Shown: positions 53,732-63,660 of the stretch, one piece after another | Layout of the letters: every line of letters starts with the position of its first letter | How positions within the stretch are numbered: the first letter of the stretch is position 1 | Assembly (NCBI GenBank): GCA_024291935.2 | Contig: JAGTYA010000024.1 | Span: 186,001 to 250,000, forward strand | From: Okapia johnstoni | Taxonomy: Eukaryota > Chordata > Mammalia > Artiodactyla > Giraffidae | Direction of reading: 5' to 3' | DNA: 64,000 bases | Translations under genes and position numbers: made by a program | The notes under the pieces: generated by a model | Told to the model about the DNA's origin: nothing | Seen by the model: the letters and a program-made list of their open reading frames with translations, nothing else | Database searches by the model: none

Positions 53732-54293
53732 TAGATTGAATTGTGTCCCTGGTGGCTCAGATGGTAAAGAATATGCTTGCAATCCTGGAGACACAGTTTT
53801 GAACCCTGGGTCGGGGAGATCTTCTGGAGAAGGGAATGGTTACCCACTCCAGTATTCTTGCCTGGGAAATCCCATGGATAGAGGAGCCTGGAGGGCTATA
53901 GTTCATGGGTTCGTGAAGAGTTGGATGTGACTGAGTGACTAACACACTTTTTAAATTCTTATGTTGAAAACTGTATTTGTAGATAGGACTTTTCAAGAAC
54001 TAAATAAGGTTAAATAAGGTCATAAGGATGGGGCCCTAGTCCGACAGGACCAGTGTCCTTAAAGGAAGAGGAAGAAACACCAGGGTTGCACAAGCTCAGA
54101 GGAAAGGCTGTGTGAGGACACAGTGAGAAGGTGTCACCTGTAAGCCAAGGAGAGAGGCCTCAGGAGACACCAAACTTGCCAACACCTTGATCCTGGACTT
54201 CCTGCCTCCAGAACTGTGAGAGAATAAATTTCTATTGTTCATGCCACCCAGTCTGTGGTATTTTTATAGGCAGCCCTAGGAGACTGATAAACC
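53732..54293 (+). mobile_element. MaLR-type (MLT1-like) LTR relic, split by a SINE
   Basis: Starts TATAGATTGAATTGTGTCCC. After the SINE come AATTCTTATGTTGAAAACTG, GGACCAGTGTCCTTAAAGGA, and the conserved end CCTCCAGAACTGTGAGAGAA with GGCAGCCCTAGGAGACTGAT. Confidence 0.7.
53744..53949 (+). mobile_element. Bov-tA SINE
   Basis: Sense, inserted 12 bp into the LTR; the head is shortened to TCCCTGGTGGCTCAGATGGT. Confidence 0.94.
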
Positions 54294-54470
54294 ATTAACT
54301 TTGTGCAGATGGGGCAGAAAGATGCTTAAGAGGATGATTTTGGTGAGCCTCATGCCAGGAAAAAACAAAAGAGGAAGGCTAAGGGATTTTCTGAAAGGAA
54401 TCAGCTACCCCAGTTTTTTGAGATTACGGAGCTCTGTAACTTAAGTATATATTTTCCCCTCAGCTCCTGT

Positions 54471-54680
54471 GGTGGTGGTTTAGTTGCTAAGACATGTCCA
54501 ACTCTTGTGACCCCATAGACTTTAGCTTGCCAGGCTCTTTGTCCATGGGATTCTCCAGGCAAGAACACTGGAGTGGGTTGCCATTTCCTTCTCCAGGGGA
54601 TCTTCCTGACCCAGAAATGGAACCCAGGTCTCCTGCATTGTAGGCAGATTCTTTACCAACTAGGCTATGAGGGAAGCTCC
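54471..54680 (-). mobile_element. Bov-tA SINE, left arm of an inverted pair
   Basis: Antisense, GTGGTGGTTTAGTTGCTAAG to GGCTATGAGGGAAGC. AGCTCCTGT (left) and AGCTCCCGT (right) may be its TSD. Confidence 0.95.
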
Positions 54681-54738
54681 CGTAGAGATTAGCAATAAAA
54701 TCTAAGTGAAAAGCACTCTTTAGTTCATCCCATCCCAT

Positions 54739-54943
54739 GGGGCTTCCCTGGTAACTCAGACAGTAAAGCGTCTGCCTGCAATGCGGGAGACCTGGATTTG
54801 ATCCCTGGGTAGGGAAGATCCCCTGGAGAAGGAAATGGCAACCTACTCCAGTACTCTTGCCTGGAAAATTCCATGGATGGAGGAGCCTGGTAGGCTACAG
54901 TCCATGTGATCGCAAAGAGTCAGACATGACTGAGCAACTTCAC
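54739..54943 (+). mobile_element. Bov-tA SINE, right arm of an inverted pair, TSD intact
   Basis: Sense. The perfect 13-bp TSD is TAGTTCATCCCAT at 54721-54733 and 54944-54956. Confidence 0.96.
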
Positions 54944-54956
54944 TAGTTCATCCCAT

Positions 54957-55040
54957 GAGTATTTTCTGAGGACCTACTTTCTGTTGGGCAGGGAGCAAGG
55001 TAAGATGGCATGAAGGATCTCTTCCCTCCTGAGAGAGAGT
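54957..55040 (-). mobile_element. L2 LINE 3'-end fragment
   Basis: TTCTGAGGACCTACTTTCTG and GGGCAGGGAGCAAGGTAAGA read as antisense L2. The GA-rich DNA to about 55400 may continue it. Confidence 0.5.
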
Positions 55041-56539
55041 TGTGCCGTCTTTCAGAAATCAGAAATGGGGAGTGGTTGGGGAGACAGGAGGGAGGGGACC
55101 TCAGGAGATGTTAGGGCATTTGGAGGCAACTCTTGAAGGGGAGGAAAGCTGGCTGATGCCCAGACCCACAAGCAAGGGAAAAGGAGTGAGAAAGAATGGA
55201 AGTTGTGCAGTTCATAGGCTGCAGGGTTAGGCTTCCCCAACCAGCACAAGGAAGGGCCTCCAAGAAAGAGAGGAGAATGGATAGAGACCAGGGCAGTGGC
55301 CCTAGGAGGTGCACAGGGATCTGTGAGGAACACCAGGAGTGCTGAATGGACAGGGTGGATGAGAGGAACCTAAACAAAGGGAGGCCTCTTAGTGAGTTTC
55401 ACTTGCTAAACGATTTCTCCTTGAGTAGAAACTTGAGCTCATTTGTAACCTGACATGGTAATGCCAGTGAGGGAAGAACCCAGAACTGGGAAGCCAGTTT
55501 CTCAGCACTGTCTATCTCTTTACCCATCTTTTCCCTGGGAGCCCTAGTGCGGAGAGTTGACTGTCATGAAATCAACTCTGAATGTAAGTGTAGTCCATAA
55601 CTGTGGAAATGAGGTTGCTTCTGATAAACCAAAATGCTCATGCATTATCAGATTATCATTAACATGATAATGCATCAGTCAAATGCATTATCAGATTACT
55701 ATTATCAGATCCATTACCGAGACATGTTCTGGGTAATGACACTTTGATGCATCAGTCAAGGCATGATGGTGTTTTTCCTGGCTCTGTCCAAGTATCTGTC
55801 ATTCTCCATGAGAAAGATATCCATTCCTTGTGTCTGCCTGGTAGACAGGACAGGGAGGAGGAGGAAAACCAAACAATTACTTTGGAATTGGCTCTTTTAT
55901 GTAAAAAATCTGTGTTCTCAGAAACACCTATCCTTTCAGCTCTGGGTGATTTAAGCATCAATTGACTTGATTTTTTAAGATTCCTACCAGCATTTTCATT
56001 TTGTGCCCCTAATCTCTAAGGAAAATGTTCCCTGATACACAGACCTCACTTTTAATTAGACGTGATGCCAGTTTGCAAAGTAATGGCTGACGTTGGAAAT
56101 GCAGCCTTATGTGCCTTCCAAGATAGTGTTTTTTTTTAAGACCCCAGACCTAAACTTGCTGTTGGCTTTGCAATTGGTTTTAACTCATCTCACTTCAGTC
56201 TCTTCAATCACAGGTAATTTTTAGATGGTGGAAGATCTCTCTGAGGAGTGAGTATCGGTCAACAAAACCTGGAGAAACAAAAGAAACTCATGAAGACTTC
56301 CTAGAGAAGTCACATCTTCAGGGTAAGGAAGGGAGTATATTATGTACTTGCTACTGTTAAGTTCTCTTTAGTCAGTGACAAGAGTTTGTCAGTGAAGTAG
56401 CAAATATCTCACCATTTGAAATATTGATATATAGCTATGTGCTTAATTGGCTATAACAGATATGATAGAATATTGGGTCCTTAAAAAATAGAAAATTGTT
56501 AACATATCCTGAAATTTCTTTTGGGAAAAAAAGTCTCTG
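55041..56539. other. No gene confirmed; local repeat cluster at 55640
   Basis: Overlapping frames of 60-93 codons on both strands near 55050-55380 and 55744-55965 have no supporting splice sites. No named repeat family is seen. Confidence 0.45.
55640..55759. repeat. Interleaved direct and inverted repeats
   Basis: ATGCATTATCAGATTA occurs at 55640-55655 and 55683-55698, TGCATCAGTCAA at 55671-55682 and 55748-55759, and ATGATAATGCA is the inverse of TGCATTATCA plus T. Confidence 0.8.
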
Positions 56540-56660
56540 AGGGACTTCCCTGACTGTCCAGTGATTAGGACTCCACACTTCCACTGCAAGGGGTGTGGAT
56601 TCAATTTCTGGTTGGGGAACTAAGATTCCACATGCCAAGAAATGTGGCCCCCCCCAAAAT
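56540..56660 (+). mobile_element. CHR-2 SINE, sense arm of a tail-to-tail pair
   Basis: GGGACTTCCCTGACTGTCCA head, GGTTGGGGAACTAAGATTCC, and end near CCCCCCCCAAAATTG. Confidence 0.91.
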
Positions 56661-56669
56661 TGTTAATAA

Positions 56670-56793
56670 TGTTTTTTTATTTGGCCGTGCAGCTTGTGGT
56701 GTCTTAGTTCCCCGACCAGGAATCCATCCTGTGCCTGCAAGCCATGTGGATGAAAATGCTGAGTCCTAGCCACTGGACTGCCAGGGAATTCCC
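56670..56793 (-). mobile_element. CHR-2 SINE, antisense arm of a tail-to-tail pair
   Basis: TTATTTGGCCGTGCAGCTTG to GACTGCCAGGGAATTCCC. TTAATAA stands on both sides as a possible TSD. Confidence 0.91.
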
Positions 56794-57002
56794 ATCATTA
56801 ATAACCTTAAATCATGTAGTAAATATGATTTTTTTTCCTTAATATTTAATTAAAATGGCTTTCCTTTAGTTAAAAATAAGTTAAAAGATTATTCCAAAAC
56901 ATAATCAAATTATCAAGTCCTTAAATTCTTATGCATTTTGGCATTCATTTAAAACCTCTACCTTTTCTTTTAATAGCCAGGTTTTCATGAGAAGCAGTCT
57001 TT

Positions 57003-57125
57003 ATTTTTTTTTTTTTGACCAGGTCACATGGCTTACAGGATCTTAGTTCCATGACCAGGGATGTAACTCAGGCCCTAGGCAGTGGAAGCATGGAGTCTTA
57101 AACATTGGGCCTCCAGGGAATTTCC
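57003..57125 (-). mobile_element. CHR-2 SINE
   Basis: T12-rich start, TCACATGGCTTACAGGATCT, and end GGCCTCCAGGGAATTTCCC. Confidence 0.9.
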
Positions 57126-57149
57126 CAAAATCAGTCTTAAGTAGCACTT

Positions 57150-57420
57150 GGACTAAATAATAGAAATTGCCCTTCAATTTCCACTTTGCTTTTTTGCTTC
57201 TCAATGTGAAAATTTCAAACAAATAAATATAGACAGAATGTTTGTTTAAAAAAGCTCTGATGCACTCATAACCCAATTCAACAATACTCAAAACATAAAC
57301 CTTCTGTTCCCATTGGATTATTTTGAAGTAAACCTCAGATGTTACATCATTTCATCCTAAACTACTTCAGTATTTGTCTCAGAAAGGACTCTCTTTAAAG
57401 TCTTTAATAATTAGTTCTTA
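57150..57420. mobile_element. Old L1M-like fragment
   Basis: AAAATTTCAAACAAATAAAT and TTTTGAAGTAAACCTCAGAT, then CTTCAGTATTTGTCTCAGAA, recall an old L1 segment. Orientation is not certain. Confidence 0.45.
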
Positions 57421-57489
57421 ATAATAAAATCTTAAAGCTAGAAGGCATTTTGGAGATTCTCACTTTATTAGGAGTAGGTAGCAATGTTA

Positions 57490-57640
57490 ATAATGTTAAC
57501 ATCAAGCATTTTCATATACATATTCTCATTTGTTATAATATTCTTGTGAAATAAATAGTCTTATCCCTATTTCTCAAATGAGATACAGAATGGGTGTGAC
57601 TTTCCCAGATCCCATAGCTGACTACTGCCATTGCCAGGCC
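57490..57640 (-). mobile_element. MIR SINE
   Basis: Antisense MIR: ATATACATATTCTCATTTGT, TTATCCCTATTTCTCAAATG and CAGATCCCATAGCTGACTAC. Confidence 0.75.
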
Positions 57641-57659
57641 TAAGCATTGAGAGTAGGAA

Positions 57660-57906
57660 AAAAAAAAATCTTATTTTTATTATTTATTTATTTACTATTT
57701 ATTTTTATTTATTTATTTGGCTGAGCCTGGTCTTCGTTGTGGCACGTAGTAGCTTTGGTTGTAGCATGCAGGATCTTTTTTTTTAAGTTGTGGCATACAA
57801 ACTCTTAGTTGTGGCATATGGGATCTAGTTCCTCCACCAGGAATTGAACCCAGGCCCCCTGCATTTGGAGTGCGAAGTCTTAGCCACTGGACCACCAGGG
57901 AAGTCC
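57660..57906 (-). mobile_element. CHR SINE with long AT-rich tail
   Basis: A/T-rich start, TTATTTGGCTGAGCCTGGTC, GTGGCATATGGGATCTAGTT, and end CCACCAGGGAAGTCCC. Confidence 0.92.
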
Positions 57907-58674
57907 CTCAAGATCTGATTTTTAAAGGACACACTCTGGTCTAGTAATTTACTAAAGAGAAATTATTATCACCAATTAAAGCATATCATCAATTATTTTA
58001 CTTTAAATAACTTTTATTATTTCCATAGACAATTTTAATAATGATGGAAGACTGCTTTTTATTGTTTTCTCAGAGATTCTAGCAAAAAAATAAACTGATG
58101 ACATATGATCAAAGTCATGACTTTTTAGATACTATCTCCATGACTATTTTGTGCTCATACATGCAGCTTTAAAAGAGATTTTATTCCATAACTTTGATTG
58201 AAAGGAACTGTCAAATAAAAAATGCAAATTAAAAAAAAAGCACATTCTAGGTGGATCTTTTTTAACATTATAACATGTAATAGTTGTTTTTTTAAGAGAG
58301 AGAATAGGTTTGGTTGGATTTTGCTTCCTCAAATAGTTAAACATCTGGATTGACTGTCTTCAGTTTTTGGTTATGAAATTATTACCAGCCTGCAAAGAGC
58401 CATGCTGAAGACTGTCTACTTTTCACTGAACAAAAATAAGTCCATGCATGCCTTACTTATTTAATTGTGGAATAGACAGGTTTCTGCAAAGATAGTTATA
58501 AAGTAAACTTCTATAAAACACATTTTGTTTCCAAGTCAGGTTCTATTTTATTTTCTAAGCACAATAGTACCTAATCTGGAGCTATATGACTAGGGAGTGC
58601 TGAGCATCCATTGACATGGGATTTTCTGACAGCTCTCAACAAAAACCTGAGGATGGGGGTTTGGGCCAGAGAGA
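57907..58674. other. No feature recognised
   Basis: AT-rich, no repeat family or exon signal identified. Confidence 0.5.
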
Positions 58675-58687
58675 TGGGAAGTGATTG

Positions 58688-59015
58688 TTTTTTTTTTTTT
58701 TTTTTAAGAACTTAGCTGTTTTATTTTATTTTTATATTATTTATTTATGGCTATGCTGGGTTTTTGTTGCTGGGCACAGGCTTTCTCTAGTTTTGATGCA
58801 CGGGCTTCTCATGGCTTCTCTTGTTTCAGATCACGGACTATAGGGTGCTTTGGGGCTTCACTAGTTGCAGTTCCTGGGCTCTAAAGCACAGACTCAATAG
58901 TTGTGACACACGGGCTCAGTTGCCCCATGGCTTGTGAAATCTAAATCCACCCAGAGCATGGATCCAACTCTGCACTGGCAGGCGGATTCTTATCCACTGG
59001 ACCAACAGCAGAGTC
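58688..59015 (-). mobile_element. CHR-1 SINE, TSD visible
   Basis: Full-length antisense with a T17-like start. The 13-bp TSD is TGGGAAGTGATTG (58675-58687) and TGGGAGGTGATTG (59016-59028), one mismatch. Confidence 0.95.
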
Positions 59016-59063
59016 TGGGAGGTGATTGTCTTTTGAGTAGAGGCTTGAGGGCCAAACCCTTAC

Positions 59064-59168
59064 CACTTTCTTTCAGCCCCAGGCATCTCCAACACCCTTG
59101 CCCCCTCATAAAACACCAGAGTAGGGGCAACATCAGCTTCAGGACGACCACTTTTGGGTTTCCTGGTC
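59064..59168 (-). CDS. Candidate internal exon, unknown protein
   Basis: I do not recognise the product. On the minus strand a pyrimidine-rich acceptor (TTGCTTACTCTTCCAG) opens 105 nt that end at a donor (GAAAGTG, then GTAAGG). The open frame reads TRKPKSGRPEADVAPTLVF and continues YEGARVLEMPGAERK. One base is carried in and two are carried out. The short length means an open frame is not strong evidence. No partner exon is seen, and the flanking CHR-1 is unrelated. Confidence 0.2.
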
Positions 59169-59539
59169 CTGGAAGAGTAAGCAATAAAGCGGGAATTTAT
59201 GAGTCTGACTGAGGCCTCCTGCTTGGAGAGAGGTGAGTTGAGGAGTTCAGTTGAGGAATACACCCAAAGAGGCTTTTAAAATTGCAGTCTTGCCAGCTGC
59301 AGTCTCATGCCAGGAACAGCACAGAGATAGCAAATTGAATCGGCCTGGCAAGTTCAAAGACGTCTGTGTCTCACTTTGTAGACTTCCTATAGCACTGAAA
59401 TCTTGACAGAGGGGAAAACTCCGAGGAGCACTGCTGTTTCCCCTCCTCCTCCCCCTCGGTTCTTAGGGAATCCCTCAGAACCCCTCAGAAAGCCCTTGGA
59501 AGCAAAACAGGGGTGCGCTGTGGCACGGAGTGGGGTCAG
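59169..59539. other. No feature recognised
   Basis: Unassigned; a CCTCCTCCTCCCCCTC tract lies near 59441-59457. Confidence 0.45.
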
Positions 59540-59940
59540 GGGTCAGAGCCGGGTTTGAATCTCTGCTGCCTCTGCCCAGCTGTGTAACCACTTCTGTGAG
59601 CCCATTTCCTCCTCATGCGTGCTAAGTCGCTTCAGTGTGTCTGACTCTTTGCGACCCCATGGACTGTAGCCTGCCAGGTTCCTCGGTCCATGGGGATTCT
59701 TCAGGCAAGAATACTGGAGAGGGTTGCCATTTCCTACTCCAGGGGATCTTCCAGACCTGGGATTGAACTCGAGTCTCTCGTGTCTCCTCCAGTGGCAGGT
59801 GGGTTCTTTACCACTCGTGCCACCTGGGAAGCCCTTTCCTCCTCATATTAGGGGGTGAAATGCTTGCTATGTGTGTTCACTGTGAGCATTCGATGACCTG
59901 ACATGTGAAAGGTTTTTAGAATGGTACAGAATCGGGTCTG
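59540..59940 (+). mobile_element. MIR SINE split by a Bov-tA
   Basis: Left: CCGGGTTTGAATCTCTGCTG and CTGTGTAACCACTTCTGTGA. Right of the SINE: AGGGGGTGAAATGCTTGCTA and a decayed 3' end. Confidence 0.75.
59617..59834 (-). mobile_element. Bov-tA SINE, TSD intact
   Basis: Complete antisense element in a MIR. The perfect 12-bp TSD is TTTCCTCCTCAT at 59605-59616 and 59835-59846. Confidence 0.97.
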
Positions 59941-60364
59941 TAATCTTTGTTTGCGGTTCTTAGTAAGTACAGGATGTTTGGATTTATTTTACCCGCCCCC
60001 TCTTCATCACATTCTCAAGACCTACTCAAAGTTTTTTCTTCCAAAGGCCTTCTCCTGCTAACATCCTAAACACCAGTGGGGAATTTTCTAGAAATCGCTT
60101 TCAATGTTGGTGTCAGCCCCGACAGAGTACCAGAACCGTGTCCTCTTGCTTTGGGTGACGTTTTCTTCTCTGGCTTCCTGGAACACGTTGGTCTTTGTCC
60201 TCCCCCAGCCTCATTGGCATTTTCTTGTCTCCTTGCTGGGTTCTTCTCATCTTTGCAAATCTAAATATGGGGCCCTGAGTTCATTTCATGAGCCTCTTCT
60301 CTTGTCAGCTTGTCAGTTTGCACTTATTCCCTGGAGGAATCGGCTCTGTTTTCTCTTTTTGTTT
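59941..60364. other. No feature recognised
   Basis: Frames at 60076-60397 are overlapping alternatives without splice context. Confidence 0.45.
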
Positions 60365-60536
60365 TTAATTTTTATATTTAACTATATCAGGTTTTAGTTG
60401 CAGCCCTTGGGATCTCTAGTTGTTGGCTTAGTTGCTCCGTGGCATGTGGGATCTTAGTTCTCCCATCAGGAATCAAACCCGCATCACCTGCATTGCAGGG
60501 TGGATTCTTAATTACTGGGCCACCAGAGAATTCCTG
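60365..60536 (-). mobile_element. CHR SINE, middle part deleted
   Basis: TTAGTTGCTCCGTGGCATGT, then CCATCAGGAATCAAACCCGC, and end CCACCAGAGAATTCCTG. Confidence 0.9.
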
Positions 60537-60844
60537 CGGCTCCGGCTTTAAATGCCGCCCATAAGCGGGTAAGTCCCAAATTGGTATCTCAAGTCTGTAC
60601 CTCTCCCCGTAACTCCACACTCAGATATTTATGTAGGTGCCCCCTTTCTATCTCTACCAAGGGTATTTAGTAGGCGCTCAAAGGTAACATGTCCAAAAAT
60701 ACCTCCTGATCCTCCCCCTGCCAAAATACGGCCCCAGTCCTAAAGTTATCCTTGGCTCCTTTCTTTCTCCTCTGTGTTTGATCTAATCCATCAACAAAAC
60801 CAGAATTCGAACTGTGTTCCTCTGTGTGGATACCCCCTCCCTGG
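60537..60844. other. No gene recognised
   Basis: GTATTTAGTAGGCGCTCAAA near 60663 looks like a scrap of the L2 3' end. Confidence 0.4.
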
Positions 60845-61240
60845 GGTCTCTCTGTGTGTCCAAATTTCCTCTTCTTATAAGGATACTAGTCAGATCAAAT
60901 TAGAGCCCACCCATGTGACCTCCTGGGCTTCCCAGTGGTGCAGTTGATAAAGAATCCGCCTGCCAACGCAGGAGACGTGGTTTCAATCCCCGGGTCTGGA
61001 AGATCCCCTGGAGTAGGACATGGCAACCCACTCCAGTATTCTTGCCTGGAAAATTCCATGGACAGAGGAACCTGATGGGCTATAGTACGTGGTGTTGCAA
61101 AGAGGTGGACATGGCTGAGCACACACGCACACACCTGTTTAAAGGTCCATCTCCCACTACAGTCATACTCCGAGGTACTGGGGTTAAGGATTTAAATACA
61201 TGGATCTGGGGGAGTTTAGGAGGGTGCATTTCAGCCCATA
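60845..61240 (-). mobile_element. MaLR-type (MLT1-like) LTR relic, split by a SINE
   Basis: TTTCCTCTTCTTATAAGGAT and TCAAATTAGAGCCCACCCAT; after the SINE CATACTCCGAGGTACTGGGG and end CATTTCAGCCCATAACAAG. Confidence 0.65.
60926..61136 (+). mobile_element. Bov-tA SINE
   Basis: Sense, complete, GGGCTTCCCAGTGGTGCAGT to GAGCACACACGCACACACC. Confidence 0.95.
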
Positions 61241-61701
61241 ACAAGATTGTACTTTCCATGAAGAGAATGTCCTGTAATCTTTATTACAGACTGTATCATT
61301 ATTAAGTTAATAATTAATGGTTATATTGATCTCCTATTGCTGGTGTGACAAATTACCACAAATTTAATGGCTTAAATGAAAAAAATGTATTTTCTTAGGT
61401 TTCTGGACTGCTGAAGTGTCACTGGGCTAAAATCAATGTGTTGGTAGGACTGTTTTTTGGGGAGGTTCTGAGGGAGCATTCATTTCCCTGCCTTTTTCAG
61501 GTTTTTGAGCTGCCCATTCCTTAGCTCAAGGTCTCGCCCTTCATTTTCAAAGTCAGCAATGGCCGGTCCAGTCTTTATCAACCTGACACTGCTTCCGGGT
61601 TCACATCTTCTCTGACCCTGTGCTCCCTGCCTCCCTTTTTTCCTTCTAAGAACCCCTGTGATTACACTGGGCCCTCCCAGTTCATCCAGGGTTATCTCCC
61701 T

Positions 61702-62258
61702 TTGTTGTTCAGGTGCTAAGTCATGTCTGACTCTTTGCGACCCCATGGACTGCAGCACACCAGGCTTCCCCTTCCTTCACTATCTCCCAGAGTTTGCTCA
61801 TACTCATGTCCATTGAGTTGGTGATGCTACCCAATCATCTCATCCTCTGTTGTCCCCTTCTCCTCTTGCCCTCAATCTTTCCCAGGATCAGGGTCTTTTC
61901 CAATGAGTCGGCTCTTCACATTAGCTGGGCAAAGTATTGGAGCTTCAACTTAAGCATCAGTCCTTCCAATGAATATTCAGGACTGATTTCCTTTAGGATT
62001 GACTGGTTTGATCACCTTGCAGCCCAAGGGACTCTCAAGAGTCTTCTCCAGCACCACAGTCCAAAAGCATCCATTCTTTGGCATTAAGCCTTCTTTACCG
62101 TCCAACTCTCACATCCATACATGACTACTGGAAAAACCATAGCTTTGACCATATGGACCCTTGCCAGCAAAAGGATATCTCTGCTTTTTAATATGCTATC
62201 TAGGTTTGTCATAGCTTTTCTTCCAAGAAGCAAGCATTTTTTAATTTCATGGCTGTCT
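61702..62258 (-). mobile_element. BovB LINE 3' end
   Basis: Antisense terminus TTGTTGTTCAGGTGCTAAGT back to TTTAATTTCATGGCTGTC. The minus frame at 62314-62084 holds the KKCLLLGRKAMTNLDSILKS piece of reverse transcriptase. Confidence 0.95.
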
Positions 62259-62377
62259 TCCTTTATCAAGATCTTAATCATGTCTCTAAAATTCCTTTTG
62301 CCATGTAAAGCCACAGGTTCTGGAGATTAGGATATAGGACATCTGAAGGAGGGAAAGGGTGGTAGTGTTATTCTGCC

Positions 62378-62598
62378 TGCATACATGCTAAGTCACTCAT
62401 TGTGTCTGACTCCTTCAACCCCATGGACTGTAGCTCGCCAGGCTCTTCTGTCCTTGGGATTCTCCAGGCAAGAATAGTAGAATGGGTTGCCATGCCCTCC
62501 TCCAGGGGATCTTCCTGACCCAGGGATTGAACCCTGGTCTCTTATGTCTCCTGCATGGGCAGGTGGGTTCTTTACCGCTAGAGCCACCTGGGAAGCCG
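62378..62598 (-). mobile_element. Bov-tA SINE, TSD intact
   Basis: Complete antisense. The perfect 11-bp TSD is GTTATTCTGCC at 62367-62377 and 62599-62609. Confidence 0.97.
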
Positions 62599-62674
62599 GT
62601 TATTCTGCCCACCACAATGATATGTGTCACAGCAGCCTAAATTGTAAAATCAAAAACGTTTCCCAGATTTGTAT

Positions 62675-62946
62675 TTTTTTTTTTGAGATGTAATATCTTT
62701 TTATTACGCACATATGCTAGGTGCTGTTGCCTTTATTATTATCATTAGTTTAAAATTTTAATGTTTAATTAAATTAATTTTATTTTCTGGCTGTAGTGGG
62801 TCCTTGTTGTGTTCAGGCTCAGAAGTTGCCACACACAGGCTTAGCTGCCCGGTGGCATGTGAGTTCTTAGTTCCTCTTCCAGGGATTGAAGTCATGTCCC
62901 CTGCACTGGAAGGCAAATTCTTTACCACTGGAACACCAGGGAAGTC
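62675..62946 (-). mobile_element. CHR-1-type SINE, TSD intact
   Basis: Antisense with a T-run, a long AT-rich tail and end ACACCAGGGAAGTC. The perfect 13-bp TSD is CCCAGATTTGTAT at 62662-62674 and 62947-62959. Confidence 0.95.
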
Positions 62947-63039
62947 CCCAGATTTGTATATTTAAAAGACAAGAATTATATATTTTTTATTTTAAAAGTC
63001 ATCCGTACACTACAAAGTGTAGAGAACTGTTAGCATGGC

Positions 63040-63245
63040 AGTTATGAGTGTTGCTTAACACGGACTACCTCTGTTCGAATTCTGGCTCCAAATTCACTAG
63101 ATATATAACCCTGGGCAAATCTCTTTGTGTCTGTGTCCAGAAATATAATAGCATCTACCTCATAGGGTCCTTATGAAGTTTAGTCGAGTGAAGTGCTTAG
63201 AATTTGCCTAGCATATGAGAAGAACTCAGCAAATTCTAGCTATTA
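63040..63245 (+). mobile_element. MIR SINE, nearly full length
   Basis: CTGTTCGAATTCTGGCTCCA, ACCCTGGGCAAATCTCTTTG, ATCTACCTCATAGGGTCCTT and GTGCTTAGAATTTGCCTAGC in order. Confidence 0.88.
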
Positions 63246-63660
63246 CAGGTTTCTAAAATTTTAAAAGTGAAAATTCCTCTCTTCCTCCAAGTTCCATTCC
63301 CCAGGGATAATTACTATAATAGCTTTATTTACATTTGAATTCTTTCTGCTTTGGATTTTGTGTGTGTTTGTTTACAAAAATAGAATTTGTACTTCATAAA
63401 TTTGTTTTTGCACTTAATATATTGTGAACATTTTTCTGTTAGCATACATAAAGATGTACCTTGATCTTTTCTAAGACTAAATGGTGTTCCAGTGTACAAA
63501 TACACAATCTTCAATTAGTGGGCATTTTCAAAAGCCTTTGGGTACATTCTGGGACATATGTATCTTTGCTCAGTTGTGTGCGAATGTCATTAACCTAGAT
63601 TCTTAGTCATGGAATTACTCAGTCCAAAGATATTTACATTGATAGGTATAGAATATTTTA
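63246..63660 (-). mobile_element. Old L1 3' part
   Basis: Antisense: TTCTGTTAGCATACATAAAG, TAAATGGTGTTCCAGTGTAC and TTCTTAGTCATGGAATTACT recall the L1 3' end. Confidence 0.5.

Larger units (their letters stand above)
61330..62630 (-). mobile_element. LTR-like relic broken by a BovB and a Bov-tA
   Basis: Antisense pieces in one order: CTCCTATTGCTGGTGTGACA, CAGCAATGGCCGGTCCAGTC, GTGATTACACTGGGCCCTCC; after the BovB AAATTCCTTTTGCCATGTAA and ATTAGGATATAGGACATCTG; and after the SINE TTATTCTGCCCACCACAATG. MaLR-like; subfamily not assigned. Confidence 0.6.
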
